From Phycisphaeraceae bacterium (GTDB taxonomy: Bacteria > Planctomycetota > Phycisphaerae > Phycisphaerales > Phycisphaeraceae): a stretch of DNA of 7,281 nt. The stretch lies in assembly GCA_029260695.1 (NCBI GenBank), contig JAJDCT010000276.1:1-7281 (forward strand), in the 5' to 3' direction. Below, piece after piece: positions 1 to 4,582 of this stretch (the first letter of the stretch is position 1; each line of letters begins with the position of its first letter). Position numbers and translations under genes: made by a program. The notes beneath the pieces are model-generated. The model did not search any database. It was given only the letters and a program-made list of their open reading frames with translations, and was not told the origin of the DNA.

Positions 1-435
1 CGGGCCGCCGACCATGTCGCGGGCAAGTGCCTGGCAACCCGGGTCCGGTTGTTGAACCGGACGATCACGGGGATCTACGACGACGCGCTTCGGCCGTTGG
101 GGATGACCTTGGGACAGATGACGTTGCTCGCGGTGATCGCGCGGATGGGGCCGATCGCTCCGGGGCGGGTTGCGAGTGTTTTGAACATGGAGAAGTCGAC
201 GGTCAGCCGGAACATCGACCGTATGCACGGGCACGGCTGGGTGACGGTCTCGCCGGGGGAGACCGACCGCACACAGTGTGTCAGCCTGAGCGCCAAGGGC
301 CGGCGGCTGTTCGCCAAGTCCCTGCCCTTGTGGGAGACGGCCCAGGCGCAGGCGGAATCGTTTCTGGGGAAGGCCGGGGCGAAATCGATCTGTGGTGTCG
401 CCAACAGCGTCTGGGAGAGACTCAGACGCGAATAA
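1..435 (+). CDS. MarR-family transcriptional regulator (5' end beyond window)
   Basis: A winged-helix DNA-binding repressor, 144 residues visible. The frame is open to the left edge and its first usable start inside the window, TTG at 49, would remove part of helix 1, so the true start lies upstream. Seen in order: helix 1 with CLATRVRLLNR (residues 10-20) and IYDDALRPLGMT (25-36), the typical MarR dimerisation opening; a helix-turn-helix with recognition helix around MEKSTVSRNIDRM (63-75); a wing with the ETDRTQCVSLSAKG stretch (87-100) containing the family's D-x-R; and C-terminal helices closing the dimer interface. Cys10 lies in helix 1, where some MarR proteins (OhrR type) carry a redox-sensing cysteine; that role here is inference. 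The next gene, an NmrA-like oxidoreductase, starts 56 nt downstream behind a palindrome that is a good candidate operator. Ligand unknown. Family call sure; target inferred. Confidence 0.93.
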   Translation, partial: RAADHVAGKCLATRVRLLNRTITGIYDDALRPLGMTLGQMTLLAVIARMGPIAPGRVASVLNMEKSTVSRNIDRMHGHGWVTVSPGETDRTQCVSLSAKGRRLFAKSLPLWETAQAQAESFLGKAGAKSICGVANSVWERLRRE

Positions 436-443
436 ATATTTTT

Positions 444-473
444 TTGAACCGACTGTTGTATATACAACATATC
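444..473 (+). promoter_or_regulatory. Candidate promoter of the NmrA-like gene
   Basis: An AT-rich island between the MarR and NmrA-like genes. TTGAAC at 444-449 resembles a -35 box, and CATATC at 468-473 is a weak -10 candidate 18 nt further on. The palindrome at 454-469 fills the spacer, so a bound dimer would block RNA polymerase. The box assignments are by eye and sigma-factor preferences of the host are unknown. Confidence 0.4.
454..469. promoter_or_regulatory. Perfect 16-bp palindrome, candidate MarR operator
   Basis: TGTTGTATATACAACA is a perfect inverted repeat with no spacer, centred between 461 and 462, 22 nt before the NmrA-like start codon. Its length, its AT-rich centre and its position directly downstream of a MarR gene fit the operators of this family. 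MarR genes often sit divergently from their targets; here both genes point the same way, so the site would control the downstream gene and not necessarily the repressor itself. Confidence 0.6.
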
Positions 474-491
474 ACCCAAAGGAGACCGACG

Positions 492-1421
492 ATGTCAAAG
501 CACGAGATTCTTGTTACCGCAGCGGCGGGCAAAACGGGCGGCTATGTGGTGGAGCAACTGCTCGCCCAGGGGTTTGCCGTGCGGGCGATGGTCCGACAAC
601 ACGACGAACGCTCCGAGGCGCTGACGGCGCGGGGCGCGTCGGTGGTGGTGGGCGACTTCCTGGATCTGGATTCGATCCGAGCGGCGGTGCGTGGCGTGGA
701 GCGGCTGTACTTCTGTTACCCGCCTCAAGGGGATCGTTTGGTGGAAGCGACCGCGATCCTTGCCGCCGCCGCTCGGGATGCGGGGGTTAAGGCGGTTGTG
801 AATATGTCGCAGATCACTGTCCGGGAAAACCCGACAAGCACGTTGACCCGTCACCACTGGCTGTCTGAACAGATCTTCGACTGGGCGGGCGTCGGTGCGG
901 TGCACATCCGGCCGACGTACTTCGCGGAGATGCTGCTGATCCTGGGCGCTCACACGATCGCATCCGAAGGCAAGCTGTATCTGCCTTACGGCGATGAGCG
1001 TCACGCGCCGGTCGCGGCGGTGGACATCGCGCGGGTTGTGACCGCCCTGCTCACAGCAACGGACCCGACTGCGCATGTCGGGCAGCGCTACGTGCTGACC
1101 GGGCCACGCAACCTGACTATCGCCGAGATGGCGGGTGTGTTGACCAAGGGGCTTGATCGGCCGGTGGAATACGTTGACCTGCCGATTGATGTGTGGGAAC
1201 AGGTGCTTACGGAGCAGATGGGCCAGCCCGAGTTCCTGGTCAAGCACCTCACGGCTGTGGCGCAGGACCACCGGGATGGCGTATTCAATGCCGTGACCGA
1301 CACGGTGGAACAACTCACCAGCCAAGCCCCGCAGTCGTTGGAAGCGTTTGTCCAAGATCATGCCGCGGAGTTCATGGGTGCATCAGAACTGCAACCCATC
1401 GCGGCCGCCGGCGCGGCGTAA
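492..1421 (+). CDS. NmrA-like NAD(P)-binding oxidoreductase
   Basis: A 309-residue atypical short-chain dehydrogenase of the NmrA/NAD(P)H-binding group, which includes quinone oxidoreductases of the QorB type and redox-sensor proteins. Seen: strand 1 ILVTAAAGKTGGYV with the dinucleotide-binding glycines (G13, G16, G17); Arg35 after strand 2 (VRAMVR), usually a sign of NADPH preference; GDFLDLDS (54-61); LYFCYPP (72-78); VVNMSQ (102-107); RPTYFAEMLL (140-149); and HAPVAAVDIARVV (171-183), the usual closing motif. The start at ATG 492 is set by the AAAGGAG ribosome site at 478-484 and by the Rossmann strand beginning at residue 5. The frame stays open upstream through the MarR gene by chance. 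Cytoplasmic; probably reduces quinones or similar electrophiles under control of the adjacent MarR protein. Substrate is inference; fold is sure. Confidence 0.92.
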   Translation: MSKHEILVTAAAGKTGGYVVEQLLAQGFAVRAMVRQHDERSEALTARGASVVVGDFLDLDSIRAAVRGVERLYFCYPPQGDRLVEATAILAAAARDAGVKAVVNMSQITVRENPTSTLTRHHWLSEQIFDWAGVGAVHIRPTYFAEMLLILGAHTIASEGKLYLPYGDERHAPVAAVDIARVVTALLTATDPTAHVGQRYVLTGPRNLTIAEMAGVLTKGLDRPVEYVDLPIDVWEQVLTEQMGQPEFLVKHLTAVAQDHRDGVFNAVTDTVEQLTSQAPQSLEAFVQDHAAEFMGASELQPIAAAGAA

Positions 1422-1435
1422 ATCAGTTTGATGGA

Positions 1436-1499
1436 ATGAGGTGCCATGAGGCGGGTTGCGATTGAAGTCGCGGCTGACGTAGGGTTCCTGGCACCTTAT
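1436..1499 (+). terminator. Long inverted repeat after the oxidoreductase gene, possible terminator or structured RNA
   Basis: Arms at 1436-1446 and 1489-1499 pair over 11 positions with one G-U (core AGGTGCCA / TGGCACCT). The 42-nt loop holds a second hairpin: GCGAT at 1458-1462 pairs with GTCGC at 1467-1471 around TGAA. It begins 14 nt after the stop codon. No U-tract follows, so classical intrinsic termination is doubtful. The rest of the 1422-1620 spacer shows nothing further apart from the ribosome site of the next gene. Confidence 0.35.
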
Positions 1500-1620
1500 C
1501 CCCCGCCCTTCGACAGGACCTCGCTTACCCACCACACGACCTCAAGAACCCGATCCTGAAAACCGTTCCGGCTTATGTTGAACAACCCTAGCTACAAATA
1601 ACCAATCAAAGGAAAATCTA

Positions 1621-2340
1621 ATGACATGGTCACTGATCCCGCTCCTGTTCGCACTGCAGGTCGTCTTCCTCGCACACCACATACTTCAGGCCCTGCGGCA
1701 TAAGCGGATCACGACACACGAGACGTTCGGCTTGGCTTTGGGTGTATTCGTCTTGATCGCGTGGTTCGGAACCAGTTGGGGCCTCGGCCAGGCCGGAATA
1801 TATTTGCAAGAGGGTTTCCTCAAGATGTATCCGGGCCTGTGGCTCTCGATGGTGCCGGTAGTGCTTGCCGTGACAGCCTGGCTTGTCGTCCCTTCGCTTC
1901 GTAGCGGCCTTCCCAAGCTGTTGGGCGCGATCCCACTGGAATCATGGGCCTGGCTTCAGGCATTGCGGATCGCCGCGATCGGAACCCTCCTGAAAACTTT
2001 CAGCGGAGAATTCCCGCTCTACTTTGAGCTTATTGTTGGTGTGCCGGACCTCATCTTCGGGGTCACCGCGGTGTTCGTTGCCTTGAGCTGTCGTCGCGGA
2101 ACGATGACCGCAAGGCGCTTTAGATTGTGGAACCTGATCGGGGCTGCCATCATCGTCTTGCCGGCGGGGCTTATCATCCAGATGGGGCTCCCCGGGGCGA
2201 TGCAGGTCTTTAAGACGGCTCCGACATCAATCGAAGTGCTTCGGTTCCCCATGGTGCTTGCGCCGAGTGTGGTCGTGCCCTTGTTCGTTCTCTTTAACCT
2301 GCTCGCTGCGTGGCGGGCGTCACCGACGGCAGAGAATTGA
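1621..2340 (+). CDS. Uncharacterised seven-helix integral membrane protein
   Basis: A 239-residue protein I cannot assign to a named family. By hydrophobicity there are about seven membrane segments, near residues 3-22, 35-56, 72-91, 108-126, 132-155, 168-190 and 208-230. Polar or charged residues sit within or beside helices: His19-His20 at the end of helix 1, Arg116 and Lys125 in or after helix 4, and Glu130, Glu136 and Asp143 around helix 5 (GVPDLIFG, 140-147). These look like a conserved functional core and not a generic anchor. There is no signal peptide separate from helix 1, and no transporter or kinase signature I know. The start at ATG 1621 has an AAAGGAAAA ribosome site at 1608-1616. 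It lies 199 nt after the oxidoreductase, probably with its own promoter. Function unknown; a small-molecule carrier or membrane enzyme are both possible. Confidence 0.8.
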   Translation: MTWSLIPLLFALQVVFLAHHILQALRHKRITTHETFGLALGVFVLIAWFGTSWGLGQAGIYLQEGFLKMYPGLWLSMVPVVLAVTAWLVVPSLRSGLPKLLGAIPLESWAWLQALRIAAIGTLLKTFSGEFPLYFELIVGVPDLIFGVTAVFVALSCRRGTMTARRFRLWNLIGAAIIVLPAGLIIQMGLPGAMQVFKTAPTSIEVLRFPMVLAPSVVVPLFVLFNLLAAWRASPTAEN

Positions 2341-2370
2341 GGCAAACAGGGAGGGTTAAACAGGGTATCA

Positions 2371-2389
2371 GTAGCCGAGGTGCGGCTGC
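2371..2389 (+). terminator. Small stem-loop after the membrane protein gene
   Basis: GTAGCCG (2371-2377) pairs with CGGCTGC (2383-2389), one position being T-G, around a 5-nt loop, 30 nt after the stop codon. The following bases are AAAAG and not a T-run, so this is a weak terminator candidate at best. A direct repeat AAACAGGG lies just upstream (2344-2351 and 2358-2365). Confidence 0.25.
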
Positions 2390-2696
2390 GAAAAGACTAA
2401 AGGGTCGGGCATCGGTATCGCGATGGCGTATGGCGGTTAACGGCCGTGGCGTGGGCCCGATCGGTAAAAAGGTTCTTAGAACCTGATACGTCCCTAAAAT
2501 CATGGCCAGACGGGGGCGGGCATCGTTTGGGTAATCCGCCAAAAACTGAAAATAACTCGATGACATGGGAATGTTTTCTGGTAGGGTTGCGGTTGTCTAA
2601 CATGGCACGGGGTAAGGCATTTGCAGGGGTCTGTGCGGGCCGGAAATCGTAGAATCACGTCGAGGGGCCGTCGCGATTAAAAGTACATATTTATCT
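2390..2696. other. Gene-poor spacer with small hairpins
   Basis: I see no credible gene here; the short open frames lack ribosome sites and recognisable protein. The spacer contains TCGGGC/GCCCGA arms (2405-2410 and 2455-2460) enclosing the 8-bp palindrome ATCGCGAT (2417-2424), a tight hairpin AGGTTC-TTA-GAACCT (2470-2484), and GGCGG/CCGCC arms (2515-2519 and 2536-2540). The last 20 nt or so (about 2676-2700) are strikingly AT-rich and probably hold the promoter for the pseudopilin. A structured leader RNA is possible but I recognise no known riboswitch. Confidence 0.4.
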
Positions 2697-3428
2697 ATAT
2701 ATCGCGGGGGTGGTTTCACGCTGATCGAATTGCTTGTGGTTATCAGCATCATTGCTTTGCTGGTGGGGATCCTTCTGCCGGCGTTAGGCGCGGCGCGGTC
2801 CTCGGCGAAACTCACGCAATGTTTGTCCCGGCAGAAGCAGGCCGCGGTCGGCGTTTATGCTTATGCGAATGATTACAACAGCTCGATCCCTGTCTCACCG
2901 GATATGCCGACTTACGCCGGGCCCATTCCGGTCAACCCCGGTTTGCCGACCAACCAGGTATTTGCCGCGATGCCCGATCCGGCCGAGTCGCGTTTCACCG
3001 GCGTGGGGCTGCTGTTGGACGGGTACCTCAGCGATAACCGGTCGGTGATCTGCCCGGACAACTCGCGGGATGATTTAATCGGCTTGGCGCTGGACACACT
3101 GCAAGACCTGAACGCGGATGCGTACAGCCCGTACATCTGGCGGAACCGCTACGCGGCCTCGGGCCAGTTCATTGATGGCCTTGGGTGCAACCCGGACCGG
3201 CAAGCGGCGCGGGTGTTGCTCTATGACTTCAACCAGACGCAAAGAGCGGTGATCGGTGATGCGCCCGACTCGGTGAATCACGGGGGCCTGAGGGTGAACG
3301 CTCTGTACCTGGACGGTCACGCCGAGACGTTCGACAACGGTGACGGCGGATTCAGCCTGCCGGCGACGGAGCCGGACCCGTTCGGTGCGATCCAACGGCA
3401 ATTGATTGTGCTGGATAGCGGGGGCTGA
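2697..3428 (+). CDS. Type IV pilin-like / type II secretion pseudopilin, start codon non-canonical or lost
   Basis: A prepilin-like protein exported and cut by a prepilin peptidase. The frame encodes G-FTLIELLVVISIIALLVG, the textbook N-methylation motif: cleavage after Gly6, mature Phe7 and Glu11 (Glu5 of the mature form), then a helix to about residue 28. CLSRQKQAAVGVYAYANDYN (about 43-62) matches planctomycete pilin-like proteins, and a C-terminal NHGG...LYLDGH stretch is a variant of the H-X9-DG processing-associated motif, here with ten residues between H and DG. The start is the odd part. Between the in-frame stop at 2613-2615 and the motif there is no ATG, GTG or TTG. I chose ATA 2697 because it gives a normal six-residue leader, (M)YRGGG. 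TTG 2730 would lose the cleavage site. The gene is either decayed at its start or uses a rare start. Length about 243 residues, otherwise intact. Confidence 0.75.
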   Translation: MYRGGGFTLIELLVVISIIALLVGILLPALGAARSSAKLTQCLSRQKQAAVGVYAYANDYNSSIPVSPDMPTYAGPIPVNPGLPTNQVFAAMPDPAESRFTGVGLLLDGYLSDNRSVICPDNSRDDLIGLALDTLQDLNADAYSPYIWRNRYAASGQFIDGLGCNPDRQAARVLLYDFNQTQRAVIGDAPDSVNHGGLRVNALYLDGHAETFDNGDGGFSLPATEPDPFGAIQRQLIVLDSGG

Positions 3429-3479
3429 GTCGTGACACACCCGCAGGAGAACCCGGCGTCTGACTCACGCGATAGGCGG

Positions 3480-3485
3480 TATACT
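3480..3485 (+). promoter_or_regulatory. TATACT -10-like box close to the regulator's ATG
   Basis: TATACT differs from the TATAAT consensus at one position and ends 6 nt before ATG 3492. Transcription from such a box would begin at or next to the A of the ATG, giving a leaderless message. No good -35 box is placed correctly upstream (CTGACT at 3460-3465 is only 14 nt away). The alternative is that this sequence is coding, if GTG 3432 is the start. Confidence 0.35.
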
Positions 3486-3491
3486 AAGGCC

Positions 3492-4289
3492 ATGCCGGAG
3501 GAATCTGAAGCTGAATACATGCTGCCGGAGTCGGATGTGCGTGCGATGGTGCGCCTGCTGGCGGAGGTGGCGGTGACGCCCGGCGGGGTGATGGAGCAGA
3601 AGCGTCGGCTGGTCGAGGGGATCGCTGAGCTGACGGGGGCGGACCTTTGGTTGTGGAACGTGACACGGTTCGAGGTGGGCAAGGCCCCGGCGGCGATCTC
3701 CATCATGCACAACCTGTCCGAACAGCAGATCACCACGCTCGCCCACGAGTCATACTCCAACCCGGACGACGAGTACCACATTCGGGCCAACCTGTTATGT
3801 GAGTCCCGGGATCATTGGACCCGCACGGTCAGACGGGTGATGCGGCCGTTTGAATGCGACGCGTCCGTGATCTACCAGAAGTTCAGCAAGGCCATAGATT
3901 GTTCCGAATCCATGTTGACGGCGTACCCGATACCAAAGCACCCCGGTGTTTTTTCGTGTACCGGCCTGCACCGTTGTAAAGGGCGCGGCCCGTTTACCAT
4001 GCGCGAGACACGCATCCTGCACATTCTGACCGGCGAGGTGGGTTGGCTTCACGAGATGGGGATGCCGGGCACGGATGGGCAGGAAGTTTCGGTGATGCGC
4101 CCGAGGTTGCAGACTGTATTGGCCCTGCTGATGGACGGGCAGCCGCCCAAGCGGATCGCGGTTCATCTGGACCTGTCGGTGCATACCGTCCGGGGGTACA
4201 TCAAAGAGATCTACCGCCACTTCGGCGTGGGCAGCCGGGCGGAACTGTTGCGCCGGTTCATGGTCGGCGACGGCGGGGACATGGCGTAG
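3492..4289 (+). CDS. LuxR-type helix-turn-helix transcriptional regulator with unidentified sensor domain
   Basis: A 265-residue DNA-binding regulator. The C-terminal third (about residues 203-258) is a GerE/LuxR helix-turn-helix: RPRLQTVLALLMDGQPPKRI, then DLSVHTVRGYIKEIYRHFGV and SRAELLRR, with the recognition helix at SVHTVRGYIKEI. The N-terminal 190 residues contain no phospho-acceptor receiver domain. ADLWLWNVTRF (50-60) and the segment to about 170 look like a GAF- or PAS-type sensor, ending in MRETRILHILTGEVGWLHEM (170-189), a helical linker seen in related planctomycete regulators. ATG 3492 has only TAAGG at 3485-3489 before it. An in-frame GTG at 3432, 3 nt after the pilin stop, would add 20 polar residues that look non-conserved. 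It probably responds to a small molecule or cell state and may regulate neighbouring surface genes; both are inference. Confidence 0.85.
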   Translation: MPEESEAEYMLPESDVRAMVRLLAEVAVTPGGVMEQKRRLVEGIAELTGADLWLWNVTRFEVGKAPAAISIMHNLSEQQITTLAHESYSNPDDEYHIRANLLCESRDHWTRTVRRVMRPFECDASVIYQKFSKAIDCSESMLTAYPIPKHPGVFSCTGLHRCKGRGPFTMRETRILHILTGEVGWLHEMGMPGTDGQEVSVMRPRLQTVLALLMDGQPPKRIAVHLDLSVHTVRGYIKEIYRHFGVGSRAELLRRFMVGDGGDMA

Positions 4290-4321
4290 GGCGGGGGCCG
4301 GGGGGCCGGGCGGGTTCCGGG
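4289..4321 (+). other. G-rich tract, candidate G-quadruplex at the regulator's stop codon
   Basis: Six runs of three or more G (4289-4291, 4293-4297, 4300-4305, 4308-4310, 4312-4314, 4319-4321) are separated by loops of 1, 2, 2, 1 and 4 nt, satisfying the usual G3+N1-7 rule. The first G is the last base of the TAG stop. The G-rich strand is the transcribed-sense strand, so the structure could form in the RNA. GGCC-GGGG-GGCC within it could instead make a small hairpin. Confidence 0.5.
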
Positions 4322-4361
4322 CTTATGTTCATTATTCAGGTGCTGGACGCTGCTGTTGGTG

Positions 4362-4408
4362 GGCGGTTAGTCGCCTGCGCAAGGTTTGCGCACCCCCCAA
4401 TTTAGGGG
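4362..4408 (+). repeat. Three consecutive hairpins
   Basis: Stem 1: GGCG at 4362-4365 with CGCC at 4372-4375, plus a G-U inside. Stem 2, starting on the next base: perfect arms TGCGCAA (4376-4382) and TTGCGCA (4386-4392) around GGT. Stem 3: CCCC (4395-4398) with GGGG (4405-4408) around AATTTA. They follow the G-rich tract and may together end transcription of the regulator or serve as a structured leader for the next gene. No U-tract follows. Confidence 0.45.
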
Positions 4409-4548
4409 ATTGTGCCCGTGACTTGAACCTGCTTAGATGCCAGTCTGTATTTGCGGACGTTCCCGACCGTTTTCCCGGGGGCGGCCGAGGACGGGTTTGA
4501 TTGAGGCGGTATTGTCGCTGTTGACTCTTCGGCGTAGAACGCGACGGG

Positions 4549-4562
4549 ATTGATTCATCAAT
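4549..4562. promoter_or_regulatory. 14-bp palindrome upstream of the PEP-CTERM protein gene
   Basis: ATTGAT-TC-ATCAAT has six-base perfect arms around two bases and ends 10 nt before the ribosome site GGAG at 4573-4576. Its size suits an operator for a dimeric regulator, and the LuxR-type protein encoded just upstream is an obvious but unproven candidate. I could not place a confident promoter: TTGACT at 4521-4526 resembles a -35 but lacks a partner. Confidence 0.35.
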
Positions 4563-4582
4563 ATGAGATTTTGGAGAAACCA

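Noticed and set aside
27..491. In-frame upstream extension of the NmrA-like gene through the MarR gene
   Set aside because: The Rossmann fold begins at ATG 492, which has a good ribosome site; the extension runs out of frame across a clear MarR gene and encodes no recognisable protein.
495..1361. Long minus-strand open frame opposite the NmrA-like gene
   Set aside because: Arginine- and histidine-rich product with no domain; a by-product of GC-rich codon use on the other strand.
2446..2652. Small plus-strand open frame in the spacer before the pseudopilin
   Set aside because: No ribosome site, no recognisable features, and it covers hairpins; not supported as a gene.
3492..4289. Two-component response regulator (NarL/FixJ type)
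   Set aside because: The LuxR helix-turn-helix is present but the N-terminal part lacks the receiver-domain acidic cluster and phospho-acceptor Asp pattern.
4550..4582. TTG start for the PEP-CTERM protein
   Set aside because: It would put 11 residues before a normal signal peptide and lies inside the palindrome; ATG 4583 has the ribosome site.
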